Source: Flagellimonas_B algarum (GTDB lineage Bacteria > Bacteroidota > Bacteroidia > Flavobacteriales > Flavobacteriaceae). Taken from it: a DNA stretch of 64,000 bases. The notes under the pieces were generated by a model that worked only from the letters and a program-made list of their open reading frames with translations, was not told the DNA's origin and made no database searches. Shown piece after piece: positions 16,305 to 24,797 of the stretch. The position numbers and the translations under genes were made by a program. The stretch spans positions 1 to 64,000 of the forward strand of contig NZ_JBEVTG010000003.1 in assembly GCF_040513375.1 (NCBI RefSeq), in the 5' to 3' direction. The first letter of the stretch is position 1. Each line of letters opens with the position of its first letter.

Positions 16305-17906
16305 ATGCAAGCAGATTACATTGCCTTTCGCGATACCGGATATTTCTCCTCACTTATTTGCGATTATTTGGACGAAGCGGAAGCTTTAGGGCCTTTTTAT
16401 GGGCATTTTCCTACATTGGATGCCTTCAAAGACCAAATAGCGGCCAAGTCGAAATCATTCCCCAAAGCGAACCGGACGGTATTGAAATCGGCCTTGGAAG
16501 CCCAATATGCCCATACCGTCGCATCAAAACGGACCAAGCAGCATATTGCGAGTTTGGAAAAGGATACCACCTTTACCATAGTCACCGGTCATCAATTGAA
16601 TTTGTTTACCGGTCCGTTGTATTTCCTTTACAAGATCATCTCGACCATACGCTTGACACAAGCCCTTAAAAAGCAGTATCCCAAAAATGATTTCGTCCCG
16701 ATTTATTGGATGGCCACCGAAGATCATGACTTCGATGAGATCAACTATTTCAATTTCGGAGGACGCAAAGTACAATGGAATAGGGAAGCAGGTGGAGCGG
16801 TAGGACGCTTCGATACCGCAGGATTGGACGCCGTGTTGCAAGTCATGAAAACCCAGTTCGGTCAATCGACACATGCCAAGCAGCTGCTTACGCTGTTTGA
16901 AGACAGTTACCTGAAGCATAAAACCCTGGCAGCAGCTACCCGATATTTGGCCAACGCTTTGTTCGGGGCCCATGGTTTGGTCATTGTCGATGGTGACGAC
17001 AAGGTGTTGAAAGAGCTATTGGCACCCCATGCAGCCAAGGATATTTTCGAGCAATTACCCTATCAGGTCGTGGGGGCAACCAATGCGGAATTGACACAAC
17101 TCGATGACCGGTATTCCATTCAGGTCAATCCCCGAGAAATCAATTATTTCTATCTCAAGGATTCGATCCGAGAACGCATCGTTGCCGTTGAAAACCATTT
17201 CGAAGTAATGAATACCGGCCTGCGTTTTACTGAAAAAGAGTTGCGTCGGGAGTTGGACGAGCATCCCGAACGATTCTCACCAAACGTCATCGCAAGACCG
17301 CTGTACCAGGAAGTGATATTACCGAATTTGTGTTACATCGGCGGGGGTGGTGAGTTGGCATATTGGCTACAACTAAAAGACTATTTTGAGGCCATGGATG
17401 TGGTCTTTCCGATGCTTCTATTGCGGAATTCGGCCTTGATCATATCGGAAAAACAACAGGGAAAACTGGAGAAAATGGGCTTGGAAATCAAAGATCTCTT
17501 TCTCGATGCGAACAGCCTGATCAACAAGAAAATCAGGCAAATTTCGAACATCGATATCGATTTCAGCCCGCAGAAGCAACAGTTGCAAACACAATTCAAA
17601 GGGCTGTACGACTTGGCCAAGGAAACGGATGCCTCTTTCTTAGGGGCTGTCAAAGCCCAAGAAAGGAAACAAGTGAAAGGTCTTGAAGCGCTTGAAAAGC
17701 GGTTGTTAAAAGCCCAAAAACGAAAGTTGAAAGATCAGGTGGCCCGTATCACCTCCTTACAAAACGAACTCTTTCCCAACCGTTCCCTGCAGGAACGCCA
17801 GTTGAACTTTTCTGAAGTGTATTTGCAGTACGGAGCGGCTTTGATCGATGATCTTTTTGAAAACCTCGATCCCCTTCGCCCCGAATTCACCCTTTTACGG
17901 CACTAA
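16305..17906 (+). CDS. bshC: Bacillithiol biosynthesis cysteine-adding enzyme BshC
   Basis: The ATG at 16305 (a TTG lies one codon earlier) gives a 533-residue cytoplasmic protein. BshC is thought to join cysteine to glucosaminyl-malate, the last step of bacillithiol synthesis. Family marks are TGHQLNLFTGPLYFLYK near residue 95 (nucleotide-binding HxGH-like region), PIYWMATEDHDFDEI near residue 130, LCYIGGGGELAYWLQL near residue 345, and a long C-terminal coiled coil (about 400-500, rich in EKRLLKAQKRKLKDQ). The length is typical of Bacteroidota BshC. It implies this organism uses bacillithiol as its low-molecular-weight thiol. The partners BshA and BshB are not in the window. It overlaps the convergent flavoprotein gene by 12 bp. 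Confidence 0.93.
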   Translation: MQADYIAFRDTGYFSSLICDYLDEAEALGPFYGHFPTLDAFKDQIAAKSKSFPKANRTVLKSALEAQYAHTVASKRTKQHIASLEKDTTFTIVTGHQLNLFTGPLYFLYKIISTIRLTQALKKQYPKNDFVPIYWMATEDHDFDEINYFNFGGRKVQWNREAGGAVGRFDTAGLDAVLQVMKTQFGQSTHAKQLLTLFEDSYLKHKTLAAATRYLANALFGAHGLVIVDGDDKVLKELLAPHAAKDIFEQLPYQVVGATNAELTQLDDRYSIQVNPREINYFYLKDSIRERIVAVENHFEVMNTGLRFTEKELRRELDEHPERFSPNVIARPLYQEVILPNLCYIGGGGELAYWLQLKDYFEAMDVVFPMLLLRNSALIISEKQQGKLEKMGLEIKDLFLDANSLINKKIRQISNIDIDFSPQKQQLQTQFKGLYDLAKETDASFLGAVKAQERKQVKGLEALEKRLLKAQKRKLKDQVARITSLQNELFPNRSLQERQLNFSEVYLQYGAALIDDLFENLDPLRPEFTLLRH

Positions 17907-18431
17907 TCGGGTCGTTACCCATTCCTTACTGTGTTTCGTAAAGCGCCAACGCTTGTGCTGTATGCGGTCCAATTGAACGATATCGATTACCGTAGGCACC
18001 AATTCGACCATGGCGAAATAATGACGGTGCTCCAATTGTTCGATGGGTAGTTCCGAATCGATTTCGGTACCCGGAGCTAAAGCCGTGGTATAATCCCGTG
18101 GGTTTTTCATTCCCATCGTTTGCCAATACCGCTCGCATTGTTCGGTATCCGATGAGGCCTTGGCCAGTCCGGTCATTCGGATTTGCAGGCGTTGGTCGGG
18201 ATCATAGAACAGGGCAGAAGCCTTGGCGTTCGCTTCCAATTCAGTGACCTTTTGTGACCTAAGATCCGTAAAAAAGACCAGGTTGCCCGTGGCATCCACA
18301 TGGCGCAAGACCACAGTTCGTGAAGCCGGGGCACCGTCGCCCGCAATAGTTGAAAAAACGAAGAAGCGAAAAGGGTCCTTAGCAATTTCGACTCCTTTTT
18401 TTATTCTAATAAACACCTCATTTAAAAGCAT
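17895..18431 (-). CDS. Pyridoxamine-5'-phosphate-oxidase-fold flavoprotein
   Basis: A 178-residue split-barrel FMN-binding protein. Visible marks are ASRTVVLRHVDATGNLVFFTDLRSQK (residues about 36-61), matching the FMN phosphate-binding segment of PNPOx-like proteins, LEANAKASALFYD, and LQIRMTGLA. It is shorter than true PdxH (about 210-220) and lacks its C-terminal RLxxRxxY-type segment, so vitamin B6 oxidation is not assured; it may be a general FMN or heme-handling oxidoreductase. The start is supported by a TATTTTTG element 25 bp upstream. The gene's end overlaps the end of bshC. Confidence 0.8.
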   Translation of the reverse strand: MLLNEVFIRIKKGVEIAKDPFRFFVFSTIAGDGAPASRTVVLRHVDATGNLVFFTDLRSQKVTELEANAKASALFYDPDQRLQIRMTGLAKASSDTEQCERYWQTMGMKNPRDYTTALAPGTEIDSELPIEQLEHRHYFAMVELVPTVIDIVQLDRIQHKRWRFTKHSKEWVTTRLVP

Positions 18432-18455
18432 TTATGATTTTTTTTCGGGTTGTAA

Positions 18456-18463
18456 CAAAAATA
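18456..18463 (-). promoter_or_regulatory. -7 element for the PNPOx-fold gene
   Basis: TATTTTTG on the minus strand matches TAnnTTTG and lies 24 bp from the ATG at 18431. The -33 is unclear. Confidence 0.4.
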
Positions 18464-18522
18464 TTTAAAAAAAATGGTAGGGTTTTATGCCTTAGCGTTG
18501 TTTTACTATCAAATTGCTATGA

Positions 18523-18563
18523 AAAAGGTTTTTACCTTTTAAAATATGAATTAGTTAATTCAT
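18523..18563. repeat. Two adjacent A/T-rich inverted repeats
   Basis: AAAAGGT-TTTT-ACCTTTT (18523-18540) and ATGAATT-AGTT-AATTCAT (18546-18563) are both perfect 7-bp dyads with 4-base loops, placed between the pgmB terminator and the promoter of the PNPOx-fold gene. They may be a weak terminator plus an operator; the 245-bp gap holds no gene I can support. Confidence 0.35.
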
Positions 18564-18591
18564 GTGTTTAGGTTGGTTTTGATTTTTACCA

Positions 18592-18621
18592 AAAAGCCCC
18601 GGAGTGGTTCCTGGGGCTTTT
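18592..18621. terminator. Terminator after pgmB
   Basis: AAAAGCCCC and GGGGCTTTT form a perfect 9-bp stem around a 12-base loop that can pair further (GGA/TCC). It lies 55 bp past the pgmB stop on the minus strand and has T-runs on both sides. Confidence 0.75.
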
Positions 18622-18676
18622 GTATTTTTTGGGGTCTTACCTCCAATCGAATTTCGCTCCTTATAGCACGTTCCGA

Positions 18677-19336
18677 TTAAAAAAGGGTTTTGAAAAAAGA
18701 CTTGACTTCGAAAAGAGTGGCCTCCTTCATACTGTCGAAACGAACATCGGCATGACCCACCCGTTCTTCAGGTCCGATACCTACGCTATGGAAGGCCCCG
18801 GCTTTTGCAGCGTCGATCCCGGCTTCCGCATCTTCGAATACCACGCACTCTTCAGGTTTCAACTGCAACAACTTGGCTGCCAATAAAAAGATATCCGGCG
18901 CGGGTTTGCTGTTGGTAGCCGTATTACCGTCGGATACGGCATCGAAAAAGTCCGTTGCCTTGAGTTGTTGTAATACCATTTGGGCGTTTTTACTCGAGCT
19001 TCCCAAGGCGACGCTAAACCCTTCGCGTTTCAAATGGATCAATAATTCCTTCGCCCCCGGCAAATAATCCTCGGGACTCACCGCTTCAAGCGCGGCCACG
19101 TAATAGTCGTTTTTTTGGGTCGCCAGTTTGGTCAAGGTGGCATCATCCATCGAAAGCCCGTTGTGTTCGGCGATGATCTTGATCGATGCCAATCGAGAGA
19201 CACCGCGAAGCTTCTCGTTGACCTCACGATCGAATTTCCATCCTTGCTCTTCGGCGAGTTTTTTCCAAGCTTGGTAGTGTTGTTCGGCGCTGTCGGTGAT
19301 GACACCGTCCAAATCAAAAATGAACCCTTTGATCAT
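18677..19336 (-). CDS. pgmB: Beta-phosphoglucomutase
   Basis: The ATG at 19336 (MIKGFIFDLDGVITDSA) gives 219 residues of the HAD superfamily. Motif I is DLDGV with the phosphorylated Asp; the cap domain follows; motif II is LGSSSKNA; motif III Lys is in TNSKPAPDIF; motif IV is VVFEDAEAGIDAA. The AEQHYQAWKKLAEEQG segment after motif I is specific for beta-phosphoglucomutases. The enzyme turns beta-glucose 1-phosphate, the product of inverting maltose or trehalose phosphorylases, into glucose 6-phosphate. It is usually next to a GH65 phosphorylase; here none is near, so its substrate source must lie elsewhere. Confidence 0.88.
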   Translation of the reverse strand: MIKGFIFDLDGVITDSAEQHYQAWKKLAEEQGWKFDREVNEKLRGVSRLASIKIIAEHNGLSMDDATLTKLATQKNDYYVAALEAVSPEDYLPGAKELLIHLKREGFSVALGSSSKNAQMVLQQLKATDFFDAVSDGNTATNSKPAPDIFLLAAKLLQLKPEECVVFEDAEAGIDAAKAGAFHSVGIGPEERVGHADVRFDSMKEATLFEVKSFFKTLF

Positions 19337-19385
19337 ATCATTGCAATTGGAGCCCAAAGAAACGGGTAAAAATCAAGATATGAAA

Positions 19386-20111
19386 CTATTCGACGTGGTA
19401 TTCCAACCGCATGGTGATCGAAGCGGTCTTGTTCTTTGATGAAGTATTATAGGCACCGCCCCAGCTGTAGTCTTCCCCTGAATTTTGTCCGGTTATTTGA
19501 AACACCCCCATGCGGGCCGAAATCAAATCGCCGAGACGACCGCCTGCATTTTCAGCGATTTTTTCAGCGCGGATTCGGGCATCTTCGGTCGCTTTTGAGA
19601 TCATTTCGATCTTCAAGTCCGCCAATTTCGTGTAGTAATAGCGTGGCGGTGAAGAGTTCAGCTGCACCCCTTTGTTCAGCAACTCGGTGATTTCGCGTGA
19701 AACCGCTTCGATACTGGCCACTTGGGTCGATTCTATTTGAACTGTTTGGGAGAGTTCGTAGCCCCGAAACAAACTGCCCACATAGTTGCCGTTTTCATAC
19801 TTGTTATCGCGTTGTTCAATGGTCTGTACCGAATTGAAGATGATGTTTTCGCTAGCAATACCCTTGGACACCAAATAATCGCGGACGACTTCCTTGTCAC
19901 GGTTCAAACGTTCAAAAGCCGTTGTCAGGATCGGACTGTAGGCAGAAAAACGGCCTTCCCAAACAATAAGGTCTGAGGTGAAATTTTCGTTGCCAAGACC
20001 GGTGACTGAGATCACTTGTGGCGGATTGGCCCTTTTTACATAGGCGTTTCCAAGAAAAAAAGCAGCCAAAATGATGGCCAGGGAAAAAATTACGGCAGTT
20101 AAATTCTTCAT
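19386..20111 (-). CDS. SIMPL-domain (DUF541) envelope protein
   Basis: A 241-residue protein with an N-terminal membrane or signal segment (residues about 5-23) and then a SIMPL/DUF541 domain: VISVTGLGNENFTSDLIVW is its typical opening, followed by LVSKGIASENIIFNSV and KATEDARIRAEKIAENAGG near residue 180. Members form ring-like periplasmic oligomers and have been linked to oxidative or membrane stress; the function here is unknown. It has 49 bp before pgmB and is divergent from guaA. Confidence 0.82.
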   Translation of the reverse strand: MKNLTAVIFSLAIILAAFFLGNAYVKRANPPQVISVTGLGNENFTSDLIVWEGRFSAYSPILTTAFERLNRDKEVVRDYLVSKGIASENIIFNSVQTIEQRDNKYENGNYVGSLFRGYELSQTVQIESTQVASIEAVSREITELLNKGVQLNSSPPRYYYTKLADLKIEMISKATEDARIRAEKIAENAGGRLGDLISARMGVFQITGQNSGEDYSWGGAYNTSSKNKTASITMRLEYHVE

Positions 20112-20178
20112 GGTACAACTTTTCGATAAGCTGTTATAAATATACCCAAAAGATCCTTTTTCAACCCGGTCATTTTGC

Positions 20179-20186
20179 TATTTTTG
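20179..20186 (+). promoter_or_regulatory. -7 element for guaA
   Basis: TATTTTTG matches TAnnTTTG and ends only three bases before the guaA ATG. Transcription would begin at or just past the start codon, so the message may be leaderless. No -33 TTG at the right distance. Confidence 0.4.
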
Positions 20187-20189
20187 CCC

Positions 20190-21722
20190 ATGCATAACCA
20201 AGTACTGATCCTCGATTTCGGTTCCCAATATACCCAGTTGATCGCACGTCGCGTCAGGGAGCTGAACATTTATTCCGAAATAAAACCATTCAACAAGATA
20301 CCGGGCAACCTGGATGATTACCAAGCGGTGATTTTATCGGGTTCACCTTACTCGGTCAGGGCCGAAGACGCCCCGGTGCCCGATTTGACGGGCATCAAGG
20401 GGGTAAAACCGCTGTTGGGGATTTGTTATGGGGCCCAGTTCTTGGCCCATGCGCATGGAGGTAATGTAGCCCCATCGACCATTCGCGAATACGGTCGGGC
20501 AAATTTGGAAACCGTGCATGCCGAAAGCGTCTTTTTGAAAGGCATCACCCGCGGTGCGCAAGTGTGGATGAGCCATAGCGATACCATCAAGAAATTACCC
20601 GAACAGGCACAATTATTGGCAAGTACCGATGATGTCGAAAATGCCGCTTTTCGTTGGAAGGATGAAGATACCTACGGCATCCAATTCCATCCCGAAGTAT
20701 ACCACACCACTGATGGCACCCAATTGCTCAAAAACTTTTTGGTCGATATTGCCGGTTTGCAACAAGATTGGACCCCGGATGCCTTCGTAGAGACTACGGT
20801 CAACGAATTGCGCCAAAAAATCAAGGAAGATAAGGTCATCCTCGGGTTGTCAGGAGGTGTCGATTCAAGCGTGGCCGCCATGCTCTTACACCGTGCCATC
20901 GGCCCGCAACTGCATTGTATTTTCGTCAATAACGGGCTTTTGCGAAAAAACGAATTCACCAATGTGTTGGACCAATACAAGGGTATGGGTCTGAATGTCA
21001 AGGGTGTAGATGCTTCGGCACGTTTTTTGGATGCCCTCAAAGGCGAGTCCGATCCCGAAACCAAACGCAAGATCATCGGAAGGGTCTTCATCGAGGTCTT
21101 CGATGATGAGGCCAATAAGGTCGAAAATGCGAAATGGTTGGCCCAAGGCACCATTTATCCTGATCGAATCGAGTCGGTTTCCGCCAGTGGCGGGCCGTCG
21201 GCGGTGATAAAAAGCCATCATAATGTCGGCGGATTGCCTGACTATATGAAGTTGAAGATCGTAGAACCTTTGCAGCTCTTGTTCAAAGACGAGGTCAGAA
21301 GGGTAGGTCGGAGTATCGGAATGGACGCGTCCATATTGGGAAGGCACCCGTTTCCCGGCCCTGGACTCGGTATCCGGATTTTAGGTGACATTACCGCCGA
21401 AAAGGTGTCTATATTACAGGAAGTCGATGCGATTTTTATCGATAGTTTGAAAAAAAATGGGCTTTATGATAAGGTTTGGCAGGCCGGAGCCATGCTTTTG
21501 CCCGTAAATAGTGTAGGTGTTATGGGAGATGAACGTACGTATGAGAAGTGTGTCGCCCTCAGGGCGGTCGAAAGTACGGACGGAATGACGGCCGATTGGG
21601 TGAATTTGCCCTATCCGTTCTTGCAGAAAGTCTCCAATGACATCATCAATAAAGTCAAAGGTGTAAATCGCGTGGTGTATGATATCAGCTCGAAACCACC
21701 CGCAACAATAGAATGGGAATAA
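20190..21722 (+). CDS. guaA: GMP synthase (glutamine-hydrolysing)
   Basis: The ATG at 20190 gives 510 residues (MHNQVLILDFGSQYTQL). The N-terminal glutamine amidotransferase spans about 1-195, with nucleophile Cys in LLGICYGAQ and catalytic His/Glu in IQFHPEVYHT. The ATP-pyrophosphatase domain starts at about 205 with the P-loop GLSGGVDSSVAA, and the dimerisation domain follows (RHPFPGPGLGIRILG). It aminates XMP to GMP using glutamine and ATP. The stop overlaps the ATG of the PBP1-LysM gene by one base (TAATG), so the two genes are coupled. Confidence 0.95.
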   Translation: MHNQVLILDFGSQYTQLIARRVRELNIYSEIKPFNKIPGNLDDYQAVILSGSPYSVRAEDAPVPDLTGIKGVKPLLGICYGAQFLAHAHGGNVAPSTIREYGRANLETVHAESVFLKGITRGAQVWMSHSDTIKKLPEQAQLLASTDDVENAAFRWKDEDTYGIQFHPEVYHTTDGTQLLKNFLVDIAGLQQDWTPDAFVETTVNELRQKIKEDKVILGLSGGVDSSVAAMLLHRAIGPQLHCIFVNNGLLRKNEFTNVLDQYKGMGLNVKGVDASARFLDALKGESDPETKRKIIGRVFIEVFDDEANKVENAKWLAQGTIYPDRIESVSASGGPSAVIKSHHNVGGLPDYMKLKIVEPLQLLFKDEVRRVGRSIGMDASILGRHPFPGPGLGIRILGDITAEKVSILQEVDAIFIDSLKKNGLYDKVWQAGAMLLPVNSVGVMGDERTYEKCVALRAVESTDGMTADWVNLPYPFLQKVSNDIINKVKGVNRVVYDISSKPPATIEWE

Positions 21723-23887
21723 TGAAATCTTACAGCTCCATATTGCTCGTCGGCTTCGCATGGTTCGTCTTCGGCCTTCAATCCGTTTTCGCCCAAGAAG
21801 CCGTTACACATACGGTTCAAGAAGGAGAGACCCTATACGGTATCGCCAAACAATACCGGGTGACACCCTATTCGATACTGCAATTGAACCCCGAAATCAA
21901 AAACTCGTCGGAGGTACAGCCGAATACCGTGCTGATCATCAAGAAAGGAGCAGATGAGGCACTTTCGGTCATTGTCCGTGATACTTCCGAAACCACTGAT
22001 CCCGAACCGCTTCGTTTCGAACGGCACCGGGTCAAAAAAAGGGAAACGCTTTTTGGATTGACACAGCAGTATGGGATTTCCGAAGATCAACTGAAAAAAT
22101 ACAATACCGAATTATATGCCGAACCGTTGCGGAAAGGCATGGTATTGCGCATTCCGGTATATCCGGAGGTCGTCGCGGACGAAGAACGTGACATCGATTT
22201 CGAGACCTATGTGGTACTACCCAAGGAAACCCGTTGGAGTATCGCGCATAAGTATGGGATCAGTATGGATAGCCTGCTTTTGTTAAACCCGGAGTTACCC
22301 AAGAATTCCTCCATACTTTCCGTAGGGCAGGAGTTGCGTTTGCCCAGACCGAAAGGCGACAGTTTGGAAGGTCAGGAAGTCGCCCTTTTCGAATCGTTCA
22401 CCGTTCCCAAGTCGATGGGCATTTTCAGGGTGGGCCAATTGTACGGCATACCAACGGATTCGGTCATCAAATTGAATCCTGAGATCGTCGACTTAGGCGG
22501 ATTGAAGGAAGGTATGGTGCTGCGTTTGCCCAAACGCCTCCCAGAGAACCAACGGGTCAATACCGACAACTTCGTGTTTTATGAAGTAAAACCAAAGCAG
22601 AACCTATTTCGATTAACGCGGAACCTCAAGATTTCAAGGGATTCCCTTTTTGCGTTGAACCCGGAATTGGAAAATGGATTAAAGGCCGGTATGGTCCTGA
22701 AATTACCCAAGGCGAAAGGTGAACAATTGGAGGTCAAGAATTCCTTGGTTTTAGACCAGATCAACCTCGCCGATAGCATCAATACGGTCAATCGACCCGA
22801 GGTATTGTTTTTATTGCCCTTCCGCTTGGATCGGATCGATTTGGGCAATATGGAGCGTACCAAAAAGCAAGTCGAGTCTAGACGCGATATCAAGTATGCC
22901 CTAGGATTGTATTCGGGCGCTTTGGTCGCCTTGGATTCCATGAAACGCATGGGCGTGTCGATCAATGCAAGGATCATCGATTCCGAACGTAAGCTTGAAC
23001 GTGTAAAGGCAGCATTGGCTGCACAACCACTATATGAGATCGATGCCATTGTGGGACCTGTCGACCCTAACCTGCTGGGCGAAGTGGCCGTTCAGGCCGC
23101 CACCTATGAAATTCCGGTAATCGCACCTTTTGCGGCCGAGAGTGGGTTGAGCCATAGCAATGTGTTCTACACCGAACCATCGGATGCCATTTTGCGCCAA
23201 CGGATGCTCGATCATATCGCCAAGATAAGGACCACGGAAAACCTCATCGTCATCGCCGATGAAAACCACCAGGTGGCCAAAGATTCCATCTTGTCCAAAT
23301 TTCCTATGGCCCGAGTGGCAAAAATGAGTGAAGACGGTTCGCTGCATCTTGAGGATTTTTTGGTGATGTTATCCGAACAAGAAGTCAACTGGGTCTTCGT
23401 GGAGACCGACAAACCCAACTTGGCCGCGAGTATCAGTTCGATTTTGAATGCGGCCAACGCCGAGACCGAGACGGGTGAGGTCGTGGTAAAAATGTTCACC
23501 ACGAATTATAATACGGCCTTTCAAGGTAGTTCGATTTCCAGACCACATTTGTCCCGACTGGAATTCATGTTTCCCTCGTCCTACCGTGAGGTGGGGAGTG
23601 ATGCATTCGTTAAGGCGTATAGTACAAAATTCGGTCATGCTCCGGATCGCTATGCAGTTCGCGGCTTTGACCTTACCTTTGATATGCTCTTGAAATTGGC
23701 CTACAAGAAAAATCTCTTCGAGGTGTCGAAGATGGTCGGTCAGACCGAATATAGCGGGAATCGATTTGATTTTCACGATGATTGGAGTTCTGGGTTTTAC
23801 AACCACGCCACTTTTTTGATGCAATACGACGACCTACGAATCAAACAATTGGATACCAATGACATCGAAAGTAACCTATACCGGTGA
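21722..23887 (+). CDS. PBP1-fold protein with five LysM repeats
   Basis: Starting at 21722 on the TAATG shared with guaA, the protein has 721 residues with a signal peptide ending SVFAQ. Five LysM domains follow, at roughly residues 27-75, 100-145, 160-210, 225-270 and 285-330, each with the GETLYGIAKQY-type opening and an LNPE-type turn. From about 350 there is a periplasmic binding protein type 1 fold (VLFLLPFRLDRID, YALGLYSGALVALDSM, IDAIVGPVDPN), like amino-acid receptor domains of ABC transporters but with no transporter genes alongside. LysM binds peptidoglycan, so the protein probably sits in the periplasm on the wall. The ligand and the reason for coupling to guaA are unknown. Confidence 0.88.
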   Translation: MKSYSSILLVGFAWFVFGLQSVFAQEAVTHTVQEGETLYGIAKQYRVTPYSILQLNPEIKNSSEVQPNTVLIIKKGADEALSVIVRDTSETTDPEPLRFERHRVKKRETLFGLTQQYGISEDQLKKYNTELYAEPLRKGMVLRIPVYPEVVADEERDIDFETYVVLPKETRWSIAHKYGISMDSLLLLNPELPKNSSILSVGQELRLPRPKGDSLEGQEVALFESFTVPKSMGIFRVGQLYGIPTDSVIKLNPEIVDLGGLKEGMVLRLPKRLPENQRVNTDNFVFYEVKPKQNLFRLTRNLKISRDSLFALNPELENGLKAGMVLKLPKAKGEQLEVKNSLVLDQINLADSINTVNRPEVLFLLPFRLDRIDLGNMERTKKQVESRRDIKYALGLYSGALVALDSMKRMGVSINARIIDSERKLERVKAALAAQPLYEIDAIVGPVDPNLLGEVAVQAATYEIPVIAPFAAESGLSHSNVFYTEPSDAILRQRMLDHIAKIRTTENLIVIADENHQVAKDSILSKFPMARVAKMSEDGSLHLEDFLVMLSEQEVNWVFVETDKPNLAASISSILNAANAETETGEVVVKMFTTNYNTAFQGSSISRPHLSRLEFMFPSSYREVGSDAFVKAYSTKFGHAPDRYAVRGFDLTFDMLLKLAYKKNLFEVSKMVGQTEYSGNRFDFHDDWSSGFYNHATFLMQYDDLRIKQLDTNDIESNLYR

Positions 23888-24266
23888 ATTGCGCACGACC
23901 TGTGTGCACCTGCGCTCAGGTAATGAGTTCATTACCGATGCCCCGGTCGACAATCGCGGGTTGGGAGAGGCCTTTTCACCCACGGATACCGTGGCCACGG
24001 GTTTGGCGAGTTGTATGTTGACCGTAATGGGTATCAAGGCCCGTGATATCGGGGTGGCCCTTGAAGGGGCTACTGCCGAAGTGACCAAGCACATGGCATC
24101 CGATCCAAGGCGGATTTCCAAAATCGAAGTGACCTTTACCATGCCCAATGGAGTGGGGCTAAAAGAGCGGACGATACTTGAACGTGTCGCCAATAGTTGT
24201 CCGATCCATTACAGCCTGCACCCAGACATCGAAAAGATAATTTCCTTCAATTGGTCCGAAGCCTGA
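23859..24266 (+). CDS. OsmC-family protein
   Basis: A 135-residue OsmC/Ohr-fold protein, probably a thiol-dependent peroxide reductase. The two cysteines expected of the family are visible: one in ATGLASCMLTVMG near residue 46 and one in VANSCPIHYSLHPD near residue 117. The Arg/Glu environment is less clear. The ATG at 23859 overlaps the end of the PBP1-LysM gene by 29 bp, which suggests co-translation in the guaA-LysM-osmC-DUF922 run. Organic hydroperoxide or fatty-acid peroxide removal is likely, in keeping with the bacillithiol system, but the substrate is not shown. Confidence 0.87.
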   Translation: MTSKVTYTGELRTTCVHLRSGNEFITDAPVDNRGLGEAFSPTDTVATGLASCMLTVMGIKARDIGVALEGATAEVTKHMASDPRRISKIEVTFTMPNGVGLKERTILERVANSCPIHYSLHPDIEKIISFNWSEA

Positions 24267-24796
24267 TCATACTCCTTTTTTTTACCGTCGCTACGATGGC
24301 AGTCGCCCAAGACTTGGAATCAGTGAAATGGCGGCCCGATCTGCGGTTACAATGGTCTGATTTCCGTGCCAAGGTACCCCCCAATGTGATGCCGGCGGCC
24401 ACAACCGCGAGCGGGATCAGTTATCGCTATTCGGCCAATATGCTCCATCACGAAGTCGATTTGGATTTCGAGGTCAACGCCTTCTTTTATCCGACCGAAA
24501 GCTGGTATAAACCCGAAGTTTGCAATGATTTGATCCTTAGTCACGAACAATTGCATTTTGATATTTCCGAGTTGTTCGCTCGCAAAATGCGGTTAAAGCT
24601 AAAACGTACTTCTTTTTCAAAGGATGTGAAAAAGGAGGTGCGACAGATTTACAAGGAAATCCTGAAAGAGCTTGCTGATTTTCAAGAACGCTATGATTTC
24701 GAGACCGATTTCTCCCGAAATCGGGAAAAACAACTGGAATGGAACCAACGTATTAAGGAAGCCCTAGAAACCGTTCCCAGTGGCGAACAGGAGTAA
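24251..24796 (+). CDS. DUF922 family protein with HExxH motif
   Basis: The best start is the TTG at 24251, giving 181 residues with a signal peptide (LIILLFFTVATMAVAQ); the frame opens upstream at a TTG (24197) inside osmC without a credible signal. Residues about 25-120 match DUF922: WRPDLRLQWSDF, then ILSHEQLHFDISELFARKM. The HEQLH is an HExxH zinc-peptidase motif, so a secreted metalloprotease is possible. The C-terminal third is a long charged helix (KEILKELADFQERYDF). It begins within the osmC stop region and follows the guaA run; its role is unknown. Confidence 0.72.
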   Translation: MVRSLIILLFFTVATMAVAQDLESVKWRPDLRLQWSDFRAKVPPNVMPAATTASGISYRYSANMLHHEVDLDFEVNAFFYPTESWYKPEVCNDLILSHEQLHFDISELFARKMRLKLKRTSFSKDVKKEVRQIYKEILKELADFQERYDFETDFSRNREKQLEWNQRIKEALETVPSGEQE

Positions 24797-24797
24797 T

